NCBI RefSeq assembly: GCF_036181745.1
Contig: NZ_CP108080.1
Coordinates: forward strand, 1-64,000
Origin: Streptomyces sp. NBC_00259
Lineage (GTDB): Bacteria > Actinomycetota > Actinomycetes > Streptomycetales > Streptomycetaceae
Reading direction: 5' to 3'
DNA: 64,000 bases
The number at the start of each line of letters is the position of its first letter. Position 1 is the stretch's first letter. Of this stretch, positions 37,507 to 47,345 are shown piece by piece. The notes under the pieces were generated by a model. It did no database searches. It was not told the DNA's origin and saw nothing but the letters and a program-made list of their open reading frames with translations. The translations under genes were made by a program, and so were the position numbers.

Positions 37507-38760
37507 ATGTCAGTCAAATCGAAGGTCATGAGACCCCGCCGCGACACAGTGCTGCTCGATGGATCGACTGGCATCGGCATGCCCCGGCCCCAGACTCCTA
37601 CACATTGGGTATGGCTTGCATCGTGGCCAGTGGCTACGATGTTCATCCTCTCCAACTCGGCGACACCTCTGTATGTTTCATGGCAGCGCGACATAGGTTT
37701 CTCTCAGAGCACGCTGACCTGGATCTTCGCCGTATATATAGTTGGCCTTCTCGCTTCCTTGCTCGTTTCTGGTCCACTTTCCGACCGAATAGGTCGCAAG
37801 CCCGTTTTGCTACCGGCCCTTGCGCTATCTCTCATCAGTTGTGCAATATTCCTTTCTGCATCATCCGTAACCGCCCTCATAATGGCCCGCTTGCTCACCG
37901 GAATATCCGTGGGAGCCATCGTGTCGTGCGGCATGGCTGCCGTGGCAGACATCGCCGGTCCGCACCGTAAGAAGCTTGCCGCTTTGCTTTCCTCCTCAGC
38001 CATGGTATTCGGCTCGGGAGTTGGACCGCTATTTTCCGGAATTGTCGCGGAAGTGATGGCCGCCCCGATCATTCCTGTTTTCAGTGTCGTACTGGCTTTG
38101 ATTCTCGTCTCTTTCGCCCTGGTGGGCAAAATGCCCCTCCACTCCCGCCGCCAGGCTGGTCCACTGGTGCGCGTACCGGGCGTTCCCCGAAAAGCCTTCG
38201 TGCACCTGATACTGGCAATTGCCGTTTTCGCCCCCGGGCTTTCAGGGACGTCCTTCTTCCTCTCCCTGGGCCCTTCTCTGCTATACGAGATCACCGGTAA
38301 CGTCAGTACGGCAATAGCTGGCATTCTGGTCTTCCTCACCTTCGCATCGGCTACGGGCGTCCAGTTCGCGGCGCAGCGATTCAGCCCGGGGAGGCTCCTC
38401 GCGATCGGAGTAGCCAGCACCGCCATGGGAATGGTCATGCTCTTTTCAGCTGTCACTATTTCGTCATCTGTAATGATTTTCGTGGCCGCTACATTTATCG
38501 GCGCTGGCCAGGGGGCCGGACAACTTGCCGGGTTCACCTTGTTGAACCTGATCATCCCGTCTACTCGACTGGCGGAGGCGAACTCCGCCCTCAGCGTGGG
38601 CGCATACGTTCCGGCAGCGACGCTTTCACTGATCGCCGGCCGTGTAAGCGATGCCACCAGTATCGAAACGAGCGCGATTACCTTGTCAGTAATACTCATA
38701 ATTATCGCGGCGTTCAGCGCTGCCGCTATTTTCCTCTTCAGGCGGCGCATCAAACAATAG
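37507..38760 (+). CDS. MFS transporter (drug-efflux type)
   Basis: 417 aa from ATG 37507 with AAGGAG six bases upstream. About 12 hydrophobic segments are visible, starting WLASWPVATMFIL. MFS motif A appears as GPLSDRIGRKPVL between helices 2 and 3, with a motif-C-like glycine-rich stretch SAMVFGSGVGPLFSGI in helix 5. It likely exports a small molecule by proton antiport. The codon use is visibly less GC-biased than neighbours (many A/T third positions), suggesting acquisition from a different donor. It is 205 bp downstream of the copy-A regulator, in the same direction. Confidence 0.88.
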   Translation: MSVKSKVMRPRRDTVLLDGSTGIGMPRPQTPTHWVWLASWPVATMFILSNSATPLYVSWQRDIGFSQSTLTWIFAVYIVGLLASLLVSGPLSDRIGRKPVLLPALALSLISCAIFLSASSVTALIMARLLTGISVGAIVSCGMAAVADIAGPHRKKLAALLSSSAMVFGSGVGPLFSGIVAEVMAAPIIPVFSVVLALILVSFALVGKMPLHSRRQAGPLVRVPGVPRKAFVHLILAIAVFAPGLSGTSFFLSLGPSLLYEITGNVSTAIAGILVFLTFASATGVQFAAQRFSPGRLLAIGVASTAMGMVMLFSAVTISSSVMIFVAATFIGAGQGAGQLAGFTLLNLIIPSTRLAEANSALSVGAYVPAATLSLIAGRVSDATSIETSAITLSVILIIIAAFSAAAIFLFRRRIKQ

Positions 38761-39257
38761 CGCTGGACATCTCGGCATGAAGTGCGAGTCACGATCGGAC
38801 GGGTCCGACAATGCGGGAGGGCCAACTCAATGCCGCTACCGCTCTACCCCACAGAAGCCCTTCACAGCAGCCGCCCATCCATCCTTGGTGGCTGCCTGCA
38901 CCTTCCCGATCTGCTGCTACGGGTCAACCCGCGGCAGCCCCACCCGTGACAGCTTCAGCAGATCCGACAGTTTCACAGTGGCAACCCGTGTTGCTTACGG
39001 CACATCACTGTCGGCCTTGCCACCGTCGACAGAAGCAACTGCGAGGCGTGTAGTCTGCAGCGGCAATTACACGTCCAGTTGAGCTCTCTCAGTCCGATGA
39101 GAAGAGCCCCTACAACGGCTAACACATAAGCTGGATTAGCCCTGCTGGTCGTGTGAGGTGCGGGAGTTGAGCGTTCGGTCGGGTGTGGGAACATCGCCTT
39201 AGACGTCATTCCTTATGGCGTGATCGTTCGTTGAGCCGCGCATGAGTTGAGCGGCTG
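38761..39257. other. intergenic stretch, nothing recognised
   Basis: About 500 bp between the MFS gene and the IS5-like transposase. Short frames only, none with family resemblance. The last 100 bp probably include the IS left end. Confidence 0.3.
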
Positions 39258-40051
39258 GTGCCGGACGAGTTGTGGGTGGTGTTCCGGCGGGTGGTGCCGC
39301 CGACGGAAGTGATACGTCCGCAGGACGGTGGCCGACGTCGGGCAGATGATAGGGAGGCGCTGGCCGCGATCATCTTCGTGGCGACGTCGGGCTGCACGTG
39401 GCGGCAACTGCCGCCGGTGTTCGGCCCGAACTGGCAGACGGTCTACCGCAGGTTCGCCCAGTGGAGCCGGGACCGGGTCTGGGCGAGGCTTTACCGCGTG
39501 ATCCTCGACGAACTCGGGGCGCGAGGCGAGCTGGACTGGTCGCGGTACGCGATCGACTCCGTCAGTCAGCTGGCCGCAAAAGGGGGGCCACTGACCGGAC
39601 CGAATCCGACCGACCGCGGCAAGTTGGGATCGAAGATCCACCTGATCACTGACAGGAACGGGCTACCGCTGTCCCTGGGCATCTCCGGCGCGAACATGCA
39701 CGACAGCCAGGGCTTGGAACCGCTCGTGCGGGGCATCCCGCCCATCCGGTCCCGCCGGGGCCCCCGGCGCCGACGGCCAGCCAAGCTGCACGCTGACAAA
39801 GGCTACGACTACGACCACCTGCGCCGGTGGCTGTGCGAGCGCGGAATCCGCCACCGCATCGCCCGCAAGGGCGTCGAGTGCTCACAGCGGCTGGGCCGGC
39901 ATCGCTGGGTGGTCGAGCGAACCGTGTCCTGGCTGGCCGGCTGCCGAAGGCTCCACGCCGCTACGAACGCAAGGCCGAACACTTTCTCGCCTTCGTCGGC
40001 ATTACAGCAGCCCTCATCGGCTACCGCCGAATAGCCAGGGCAAGCAACTGA
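39258..40051 (+). pseudogene. IS5-family transposase, single C-terminal frameshift
   Basis: From GTG 39258: VPDELWVVFRRVVPPTEVIR, GCTWRQLPPVFG, AIDSVSQLAAKGG, GKLGSKIHLITDRNG and HADKGYDYDHLRRWL follow in one frame to CRRLH. At about 39955 one C is missing, and the true tail (YERKAEHFLAFVGITAALIG and RRIARASN) is read in the next frame, ending at 40051. All DDE residues are before the break, so this is the least decayed of the IS5 copies. A sequencing error would restore it. Confidence 0.75.
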
Positions 40052-40089
40052 CGCCCCGGCTGTCACACCCATCCGCCATGCTCTCCGAC

Positions 40090-40521
40090 ATGAACGAAAA
40101 CGCCTTCTGGCGGCTCATCGAGGCGTGCAGACCCTCCATCACCGACCCCGAGGGCGATGAGCTCGCCGCTGCCTTGATAGCCCGCCTGACGAACGGCCCT
40201 GTATCTGACGTGGTCGGCTTCGCCGAGCAGCTCTCCTGGGCCCTGTACAGGCTGGACCGCAAGGAATACAGCGATGACCTGTCGAGCGATCAGTTTCTCT
40301 ACACCCGGGCTGCGGTCGTCGCAGCTGGCCGTGACGAGTACGAGAGCGTACTTCGAGACCCAGAGCGGTTCATGCCATACGCCAACGACCTCGTCTGGGC
40401 CGAGGCCCTGCTCTACGTACCCGACAACGCATACAAGCACCTCACCGGCGACGAATGGGACCGCAGCACCCGCTACAGCTACGAGTCGTACTCCAAGACA
40501 GCCGGATGGGCCGGCGAATAG
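40090..40521 (+). CDS. DUF4240 protein
   Basis: 143 aa from ATG 40090; an upstream ATG at 40078 is possible. The opening ENAFWRLIEACRP and the later VGFAEQLSWALYRLDRKEYS and VVAAGRDEYESVLRDPERF match DUF4240, a family of cytosolic proteins of unknown function common in actinobacteria and often associated with toxin/immunity or mobile loci. It follows an IS5-like element directly. Confidence 0.8.
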   Translation: MNENAFWRLIEACRPSITDPEGDELAAALIARLTNGPVSDVVGFAEQLSWALYRLDRKEYSDDLSSDQFLYTRAAVVAAGRDEYESVLRDPERFMPYANDLVWAEALLYVPDNAYKHLTGDEWDRSTRYSYESYSKTAGWAGE

Positions 40522-40917
40522 GCCCGACGGTCGCTCCTACCTCACCATCTCCACAGCCGGCGCCTGGTCCGTGACTACGAGCGACGCACCGACCCAGCGA
40601 GAGCGTCATTGGTCAATGACGCATCGACGGCATCCGCCACACCCACAACATCTCGGCCAGCAACAGACCGAGACTTCCGCGACAGCCGCCAACTCACGCC
40701 GAGCCAGCAGAAACCGCACATGAGGTTCGGAAAGAGAACGACCTCTTAGCCGTGTCACCAACTTACCGAAGCAGCTTGGGTTCAACTGGTTGAATAGAGA
40801 TGTGCACGGCTTTAACCTCGCGCCACACCGGCCGACCGTGACCGTTTCACTCGGGAGAGGACTGGGAGAACCTCATTGCCTGGGATTATTCGTGCCACTC
40901 ACGAGAGCGCGGGCGGA
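40522..40917. other. intergenic stretch, nothing recognised
   Basis: About 400 bp between DUF4240 and the convergent tatB gene with no supportable reading frame. Confidence 0.3.
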
Positions 40918-41328
40918 TTAGGTGCGTGGCTGGTCACCCGCGCCCGACAGAGTCTGTGCCTCGTGAGTGAAAGTAGGCTCGGGCTTGGCTGTTTTCTCAA
41001 ACGATGGGCCCTGACGACTTTCGGTATCACTGAGTGGCTCTTCGAAATCAAAGGCTGTAGCGATCTCTCGCAGATCAGACTCTTCATCGGCCTTGAGAAG
41101 GGCCTGTTCAACCAGTGCCTTTGGGTGAAGGTCGCGAAGGTGCAGATCAGTGAATTCCGGGCCGAGTTCTCTGCGTATGTCGGCTTGGGCGTTGCTGGAG
41201 AACGATCGGATCTTGCGGATGAGTCCTGACAATTCCGAGACGGCCTTGGGGAGTTTTTCCGGCCCGAGAACGACAATCGCGATTATGAGTACGGCGAGTA
41301 CCTCGAGCAGGCCCATACCGAAGAACAT
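40918..41328 (-). CDS. tatB: Sec-independent translocase subunit TatB
   Basis: 136 aa from ATG 41328 with AGGAGG. The N-terminal membrane helix FFGMGLLEVLAVLIIAIVVL is followed by the hinge GPEKLPKAVSELSGLIRKI, the TatB signature with a Glu early in the helix and Gly-Pro before the amphipathic helix. The C-terminal tail is charged and variable. It forms the substrate receptor with TatC. It is last gene of a tatA-tatC-tatB unit, 41 bp after tatC. Confidence 0.88.
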   Translation of the reverse strand: MFFGMGLLEVLAVLIIAIVVLGPEKLPKAVSELSGLIRKIRSFSSNAQADIRRELGPEFTDLHLRDLHPKALVEQALLKADEESDLREIATAFDFEEPLSDTESRQGPSFEKTAKPEPTFTHEAQTLSGAGDQPRT

Positions 41329-41369
41329 TGTGCCTCCTGGGCGGGTGCAGAGTCACGGGTTGGTCAGGC

Positions 41370-42218
41370 TCAACTGCCGTGGCCTGATTCGTGGAGGGTG
41401 GGAAGCGGTGAAGGCTCGTCGGGGCTGAGGTTCGCCGCCTCCTTGCGGGCGCGGCGGCGGTCGTTGACCCAGGCGACGGCGCAGGCAGTCAGATAGAGGA
41501 CGACGATGGGGCCGGCAAGTGCCACCATGCTTAGCGGGTCGCTGCTGGGCGTGGCGATGGCAGAAAAGACGGTGATGCCGATGACCATATGCTGCCACCA
41601 GCCCGCCATGCGGGCGGCGCTGACGACGCCGGCCAGGTTGAGCATGACCAGGACGAGAGGAAGTTCGAAGGACAGCCCGAAGACGACGACCATGCGGGTG
41701 GCCAGGTCGAGGAAGTCGTCGATGGGCAGGATGTTGGTTGCCTGGTTCGGGGTGAAGGAGATCAGCACCTGTGCCGTGGTGGGCAGGATGGTGTAGGCGA
41801 GGCCGGCTCCGACGAAAAACAAGGGGATGCCTGCGACGAGGAAGGCGAGGGTGTACTTCTTCTCATTACGGTGCAGGCCCGGTGCGAGATACCTCCAAAG
41901 CTGATAAAGCCAGATAGGGCTCGCACCTATAAGACCGGCGGTCAGTGACACCTTCAAGGCGAGAGTGAAAGGTGAGAGGAGGCCGTTGGTGGCGATGATG
42001 CCGCATCGTCCGGCGTTCGCCGTGCTGCCGCCGGCCAGGGTGGAGCAACCAGGCAGCGGGGCGATGACGAGTTCGATCAGCTGCTTGTAGAACATTCCGG
42101 CGACGAGCGTCGTCACAAAGACCGCACCGATTGCTTTCATCAGGCGGCTGCGTAGTTCGCGAAGGTGCTCCCCAAGGGTCATGTAACCCTGGGGAGCCTG
42201 TGATGCGGCTGAGAGCAC
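41370..42218 (-). CDS. tatC: Sec-independent translocase subunit TatC
   Basis: 282 aa from GTG 42218, with GAGG seven bases upstream; TTG 42224 is an alternative. The conserved N-terminus MTLGEHLRELRSRLMKAIGA and six membrane helices are visible, including the second-loop ISFTPNQATNILPIDDFLDL. TatC binds the twin-arginine signal. It lies between tatA and tatB on the leftward strand with 40-bp gaps, so co-transcription is likely. Confidence 0.92.
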   Translation of the reverse strand: MLSAASQAPQGYMTLGEHLRELRSRLMKAIGAVFVTTLVAGMFYKQLIELVIAPLPGCSTLAGGSTANAGRCGIIATNGLLSPFTLALKVSLTAGLIGASPIWLYQLWRYLAPGLHRNEKKYTLAFLVAGIPLFFVGAGLAYTILPTTAQVLISFTPNQATNILPIDDFLDLATRMVVVFGLSFELPLVLVMLNLAGVVSAARMAGWWQHMVIGITVFSAIATPSSDPLSMVALAGPIVVLYLTACAVAWVNDRRRARKEAANLSPDEPSPLPTLHESGHGS

Positions 42219-42258
42219 GAGCAAACCTCAGTTCTTTCCTCGCAGGGGGCACCTAATG

Positions 42259-42555
42259 TCAGCGCGTGCTCGAGACGTCCTGGGGGTGGATTTCCGCTTC
42301 GGCCTCGTGTGGCTTGGGGGCGGCTGCAAGGTGGCGCGGCGCGGATGCCTGGGGGGCGGCACCTGCCTGCGCGGTGGAGGATGCTGCGGTCGTGGTCCCG
42401 TCATCTGGGTCGCGCATCGCCTTGGTTTCGCTCTTGAGGATGCGCATGGACTGGCCGAGTGAACGGGCCATGTCGGGGAGACGCTTGGCGCCGAAGATCA
42501 AGACAACAACGACGAGGATGAGCAGGATTTCCGGTGCTCCGAGTTTGCCGAACAT
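42259..42555 (-). CDS. tatA: Sec-independent translocase subunit TatA
   Basis: 98 aa from ATG 42555 with GAGAGG upstream. The short membrane helix [20 protein letters not shown] runs into the amphipathic helix [20 protein letters not shown], the TatA/E signature, followed by an Ala/Pro-rich tail. TatA oligomerises to form the pore. It is first in tatA-tatC-tatB. The main Streptomyces Tat set is chromosomal with tatB elsewhere, so this is probably an additional, laterally shared set. The promoter lies in 42556-43030, where nothing else is recognised. Confidence 0.9.
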   Translation of the reverse strand: MFGKLGAPEILLILVVVVLIFGAKRLPDMARSLGQSMRILKSETKAMRDPDDGTTTAASSTAQAGAAPQASAPRHLAAAPKPHEAEAEIHPQDVSSTR

Positions 42556-43114
42556 GCGGGTTGCCTCTCGTGTCAGCAGGGCGGTAACGCCGTGCGGGGA
42601 TGGGCTTATGCGCTGACGGGCGGCCACACTGCGCGCCTCGCCCTCGCGGAGAAGCCTCCCGCCGCGCTGGATCGAGTTGAGGTCCGGGGAGGTCACCGGC
42701 CCGTCGAGCAGGGCAGAGGCGGGGGCTCGTACGCCTACCGTAGGCGTTGCATCGGTCGGAGGTGATGCCCGGCAACGGAATCCGTCATTCATGTGTGGGT
42801 TTCCAATACTTGAGCGTGCCATCCCGTCGGCGGATGGCCCTCCACACGGGCTACGGACTGGCCGGGCTGGTTCGCCATACGCTCGCTTGTGGGCAAGGGC
42901 TCGACTGGTTCAGTCATCGGCTATAGCCCAGGGCAAGTCGCTGATGTGCGGCGTGCAGCCATGCATTCAGGTCTGTCAGCTGGAATAAGCCTTCGAGGCG
43001 ACGAAGCCTGTTGGCAGCCGCTGCGTTCGCCGATCATGCGACTGTCGGTTTCCCCCTCTGTGTACCGATGGGAAGCGCCGCGCAAGTCGTCCGCGGGTGC
43101 CGGATCGGAATGCC

Positions 43115-43460
43115 CTGAGCGGGATCCTGTTCGTTCTGGACACCGGTGTATCCCCCTCTTCGGCCGGTGGCAGCGGCGCGCTGGTGAGCGCGGACGATGG
43201 TGGAGTCGATCTCTGGATCTGCTGCAAAGCCGGTGAACACACCGTCCAGGGCGTAGCGGCGGAAGCGGGTATAGAAACCGTCTTCCACGGGGCCATAGTG
43301 TTCCGGCAGGTCACGCCAGGAGATCCCGGTCCGGATCTTGTAGACCATCCCGTTGATGACCTGCCGGTCCGCCACCCGCGGCCGGCCCGTGGCGGCCCGC
43401 TGTATCAGCGGAGCGAGTAACTCGGGCTCGGAAGTGAGCCCTGCCCACTCAACTTCGTGC
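43115..43460 (-). pseudogene. IS5-type transposase fragment
   Basis: Reads LTSEPELLAPLIQRAATGRP, VINGMVYKIRTGISWRDLPE and YTRFRRYALDGVFTGFAADP, then jumps to EIDSTIVRAHQRAAATGRRG with the linker residues deleted. It stops after GVQNEQDPAQGIPI. The C-terminal half is missing. Confidence 0.7.
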
Positions 43461-43612
43461 GACTGGGCCGCAAACGCGACGTGCTCACCGGGGGCCAGGA
43501 CATCCGCTCGCTGTTGCGGACAGGCGGCCATCGCGACGATGTCTCAACTGCTGCCCCTACTGAGCAAGTCGGCACCTGCTTCGTCACATACCGCTACCTT
43601 CAACGCCTCTGC

Positions 43613-44521
43613 TAGTCTGCTGAGTCAGGAGTTCTGTTCAGATATGTAGGCTTGCCTCATGGCGCGGACGGGGCGGCCGAAGGCCGAGTTGAGACTGTCG
43701 GATGAGGAGCGGGCTGCACTCGAGGGGTGGGTGCGGCGTCGTTCCACGCCGCAGGCGTGGGCCTTGCGGTGTCGGATCATCCTGGCGTGTGCCGAGGGTG
43801 GCCTGTCGCAGTCGTCGGTGTCACGGATCTGGCGGGCGTTCGGACTGCAGCCGCATCGGTCGGAGACCTTCAAACTGTCAACCGATCCGTACTTCGTCGA
43901 CAAGGTCCACGACGTCGTGGGGCTTTACCTGGACCCGCCCGAGCGGGCGTTGGTGTTCTGCGTGGATGAGAAATCGCAGATCCAGGCCCTGGACAGGTCC
44001 CAGCCCGTGCTGCCGATGATGCCCGGGGTTCCCGAGCGGGCGACCCACGACTACGTCCGCTCCGGGACCACCACACTGTTCGCGGCCCTGGAGGTCGCCA
44101 CCGGCAAAGTCATCGGCTCGCTGCACCGCCGACACCGCGCCGAGGAGTTCAAGAAGTTCCTGGTCAAGCTCGACAAGGAAGTGCCCGCCGGCCTGGATGT
44201 CCACCTGATCTGCGACAACTACGCCACCCACAAGACACCCGCCATCAAGAAGTGGCTGCTGGCCCATCCCCGGTTCCACCTGCACTTCACACCGACGGGC
44301 TCATCCTGGCTCAACCTCGTCGAGCGATGGTTCGCCGAACTCACCAACAAGCAGATACGGCGAGGCGTCCACAGATCCGTCCAAGCCCTGGAGAAGGACA
44401 TCCGCAACTGGATCGCAGCCTGGAACACCGACCCGAAGCCCTACGTCTGGACCAAGACAGCCGACGAGATCCTCGAACGCCTTGCCTCATATCTGAACAG
44501 AATTCCCGACTCAGAAGACTA
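43613..44521 (+). mobile_element. IS630-family element flanked by TA
   Basis: Inverted ends GTCTGCTGAGTC (43615-43626) and GACTCAGAAGAC (44508-44519), continuing to TTCTGTTCAGATATG on each side, enclose one transposase. TA dinucleotides at 43613-43614 and 44520-44521 are the expected IS630/Tc1 target duplication. Confidence 0.85.
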
Positions 44522-44522
44522 G
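43659..44522 (+). pseudogene. IS630 transposase with in-frame N-terminal deletion
   Basis: 287 aa reading frame from ATG 43659. The DDE core is complete: FCVDEKSQIQALDRSQ, HLICDNYATHKTP and SSWLNLVERWFAELT. After CRIILACAEGG it jumps directly to LSQSSVSRIWRAFGLQPHRS: about 75 residues of HTH sequence present in relatives (compare 25158) are missing in frame. The stop TAG uses the TA target duplication plus the first flanking base, so translation runs through the right inverted repeat. It could still make a stable but DNA-binding-deficient protein. Confidence 0.75.
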
Positions 44523-44541
44523 GGCCTCTCAGTCTCACGGG

Positions 44542-45351
44542 TTATGTGAACCAGCGTCGGGCTTGTCCTGCAAGAACGCGTCCGAACTGGAGTTCAGGGA
44601 AGTGAGCGCCTGCACCAAGGGTCCTGCCGTCCTCAAGTTCGCGGAACAGTCGTTCACGGACTCGTTGCGCGAGTTCAGGATCGACGTCTCCGATCGCTTG
44701 CCAGGCGGGTTCATCGAGCTGCACTGGGCAGATGACCGCGTCGCCGAGGAGCAGTGCCCGGTGGCTCCCGGCGGACACGATTACGCAGAGATGTCCAGGA
44801 GTGTGTCCCGGTGTCATGGTGAGAGTGATGCCAGGCGCGATGGTGGTGTCGCTGCTGACAGGTCGGAGATCAGCGCCACGGTCGGAGGCAGTGCGGAACC
44901 CCTGTCGGATATGGTCAAACATCCACACCTCGGGGTCTGCGACGAAGTGGTCCCAGTCATGGGCGCCGAACCAGATGGTGGCGTGCGCGAAGACCGGAAG
45001 GGCGTCATGGTCGAAGAGCCAGCCGCAATGGTCGGCGTGCAGATGGGTGCATACAACGTCGGAAACGTCCGGCGGCGTGATACCGACTGCGCGGAGTCCG
45101 AGCAGAAGTTGGCCGCCGACAAGGAATCGGCGTGCCCCGTCGTCGCGCATCTCCGGTCCCATACCGGCGTCGACAAGGATGGTTCGGTCCCCAGTGCGTA
45201 CGAGGAAGCAGCCGATGGGCAGCCAGGCCAACCCATGGCGGGAGAAGAGGTCCTCGTGGCCCTCAAGACGGGCGTGGGCTCCGAAGTAGGCAGGCGAGGC
45301 CCGAAAGGTCCCGTCGGCGATGGGGTGAATATCAATGTTGCCGATCAGCAT
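44542..45351 (-). CDS. metallo-beta-lactamase-fold hydrolase (lactonase-like)
   Basis: 269 aa from ATG 45351. The binuclear zinc motif is THLHADHCGW (HxHxDH), with TPGHTPGHLCV and LLLGDAVICP completing the ligand set. The length and the FLVRTGDRTILVDAGMG start fit the AttM/AiiA-like lactonase and glyoxalase II-like branch. It could open a lactone in a catabolic route or quench autoinducers; context (FAH hydrolase upstream on the same strand) favours catabolism. It is bounded downstream by the IS630 right end only 20 bp away. Confidence 0.85.
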   Translation of the reverse strand: MLIGNIDIHPIADGTFRASPAYFGAHARLEGHEDLFSRHGLAWLPIGCFLVRTGDRTILVDAGMGPEMRDDGARRFLVGGQLLLGLRAVGITPPDVSDVVCTHLHADHCGWLFDHDALPVFAHATIWFGAHDWDHFVADPEVWMFDHIRQGFRTASDRGADLRPVSSDTTIAPGITLTMTPGHTPGHLCVIVSAGSHRALLLGDAVICPVQLDEPAWQAIGDVDPELAQRVRERLFRELEDGRTLGAGAHFPELQFGRVLAGQARRWFT

Positions 45352-45747
45352 TGAGGCCCCCGGAGGTGTGGTTACGGAGCGACGGGGTGCAAGGGTGGGA
45401 TCTCACCGTCGCTGAGCGGGTGCCGCGGATTCCCGATGGGCACACAGGAACGAACAGGGCGATCGCAGCAAGGAAGAGGCCATGGCTTGGCTTCCGGGTC
45501 CGCTTGAAAGCAGTTGGGCGATGCCTGGTGTCGCAGCGGCGAGTGTGCCGTTGGCGTGGCGACGCTGGGCACCAGGAACTGTACGTACGCAGCGACGGCC
45601 GGTGGCCCGTCAGCGAGCGGGACGAGGCGGCGGCCGAGCCGAATCGGACCGGGGGCAGTGGAGCAGCGGCGTAGGCATGAAGACACGGCCCCAGGGGGCG
45701 TGGATCTCTTCCTGAGGAACGCAAGGACCATAGTGGCCGCCCCGGCA
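45352..45747. other. intergenic stretch, no gene supported
   Basis: About 400 bp between the FAH gene and the MBL gene. Frames on both strands are Arg/Pro-rich and unlike known proteins; it may hold the MBL promoter. Confidence 0.3.
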
Positions 45748-46638
45748 CTACGACGCTGTCCGCCTAACAGTGTTGCGGAGAGTGCCCAGACCGGTGACAG
45801 CACACTCAACAACATCACCCGGGACAAGGAACCGCGGCGGGTGGAAGCCGATGCCGACGCCGGCGGGGGTGCCGGTGGCAATGATGTCGCCGGGCAACAA
45901 AGTGATTCCCGCAGAGATCACTCTGATCAGTTCCGGGATGTCAAAGATCAGGTCGGCAATCGCAGCGTGCTGACGAGGCTCCTCGTTCACGGTGCTGGAG
46001 ACCACCAGCTTCGCAGGGTCGCCAACCTGATCGGCGGTGACCGCCCACGGTCCCATCGGCGCGAACGTATCCAGGGACTTTCCGAGCAGCCACTGCTTGT
46101 GGTCCCGCTGCAGGTCCCGGGCGGTGACGTCGTTGACGATCGTGTAGCCCCATACGTGCTCAAAGGCTCGCTCACGAGGGATCGCCTTGCCGCCACGGCC
46201 GACGATTACGGCGAGCTCGGCTTCGTAATCCAGCTCGGAAGTGACCTCGGAGTGGGCATCGATGTCGTCGTAAGGCCCGATCACCGCTGTGGTGGCCTTT
46301 GAGAAGACGACCGGTGCGATCGGGAGGTCTTCGGACCGGTCAGGGCTGTCGTAGCCGGATCGACCAAATTCCCGGACATGTTCGCGATAGTTCTTGCCGA
46401 CCGCGAACAGATTGCGACGGGGCCGCGTGATCGGCGCGAGCAGCCGTGGCGCGGTCACCACAGGCAGGTCGGAGGCTGCGGCGATCGCTGGTTCGAGGTG
46501 CTCCCACTCGTCGATGACATCGAGCAGCGTGCGCTGCCCGACCACACCGCTTAGGTCGTGCACGGTCACATCATCGTCCCCGACGCACCCGACCGATGCA
46601 GATGCACGCTCTCCGCCCACGAACGTCACCAGCTTCAT
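45748..46638 (-). CDS. fumarylacetoacetate-hydrolase-family protein
   Basis: 296 aa from ATG 46638 (an upstream in-frame codon at 46653 is less likely). An N-terminal small domain precedes the FAH fold: LFAVGKNYREHVREFG, ELDYEAELAVIVG, GYTIVNDVTARDLQRDH and LLPGDIIATGTPAGVG carry the metal-binding Glu/Asp and the catalytic loop. Members cleave C-C bonds in acylpyruvates or hydrate/decarboxylate ring-fission products of aromatic catabolism. The MBL hydrolase follows on the same strand. Confidence 0.88.
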   Translation of the reverse strand: MKLVTFVGGERASASVGCVGDDDVTVHDLSGVVGQRTLLDVIDEWEHLEPAIAAASDLPVVTAPRLLAPITRPRRNLFAVGKNYREHVREFGRSGYDSPDRSEDLPIAPVVFSKATTAVIGPYDDIDAHSEVTSELDYEAELAVIVGRGGKAIPRERAFEHVWGYTIVNDVTARDLQRDHKQWLLGKSLDTFAPMGPWAVTADQVGDPAKLVVSSTVNEEPRQHAAIADLIFDIPELIRVISAGITLLPGDIIATGTPAGVGIGFHPPRFLVPGDVVECAVTGLGTLRNTVRRTAS

Positions 46639-46969
46639 CGAACGCCTTCCCAAGCGCAGACTGCGAACAATGCGAAATGTGATTAGGAATTGGTCCTCGG
46701 GTCAGGTTAGCTCTTCCCTTTTCGACTGTCACCTCAATGGCAATAGCGGTTGGGAACCCACCGATTGAAGGCGTCATGCGGAACCAGGAGCAGCAGGTTA
46801 CAATTCGGGCCGACGGTAAAGGCGGTGCTGAGACGCTTCGAGCCCGACAGTTGGCCGACGCGAGCGCTCATCACCCTCGAGACCACACGCGTGCGGGCCG
46901 ACCTGTGGGATCGGATGGACCCCCACTCGACCTCATGCCAGACACGGTCACGACGGGCGCCTCGTCCTA

Positions 46970-47011
46970 GTTGTCCCGGTCGGTGTCGTGCACGACACCG
47001 ACCGGGACAAC
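46970..47011. repeat. perfect 42-bp palindrome
   Basis: Arms of 21 bp without a spacer meet at 46990/46991: the left arm ends GGTCGGTGTCGTG and the right arm begins CACGACACCGACC. It lies 330 bp upstream of the FAH gene in a gene-free stretch (46639-47662). No T-tract follows, so it is not an ordinary terminator. Confidence 0.9.
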
Positions 47012-47200
47012 AGCCAGGGCCACGACCGCTTCAGCGCCGAGGCCTGTAGCGACGGGATCGCCCACTCACAGGCAGCGATTACCGTGGCCCTCAGCGGTCC
47101 TCGCCCACGGATTCAGGTGATCTCGTTGGTGCGATGGTTTGATACGTGGCGACGGATTTTGCTCGCCGGCGTTTCTATCACCGCGCCGTGTAAAGGGAGA

Positions 47201-47236
47201 CCCGCCCCCTGGTTCGAGGGACGACCAGGAGGCGGG
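47201..47236. terminator. imperfect hairpin, partner of 27411
   Basis: Arms CCCGCCCCCTGGT (47201-47213) and ACCAGGAGGCGGG (47224-47236), one mismatch, followed by CGTTTCATTC. Position and downstream sequence parallel the hairpin at 27411-27447. Confidence 0.55.
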
Positions 47237-47345
47237 CGTTTCATTCGGCCCGGCCTCGTCCTAGCCGGGCGTGTCCATTCTCCGGCCAGGACGGGTCTCA
47301 CCAGTAGATCACCTTGTAGACCCCCCGTTGGGCTGGTTACAGGCC

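Noticed and set aside
45132..45674. 180-aa rightward frame overlapping the MBL gene start
   Set aside because: Arg-rich and frame-discordant with the well-supported MBL gene; no family resemblance.
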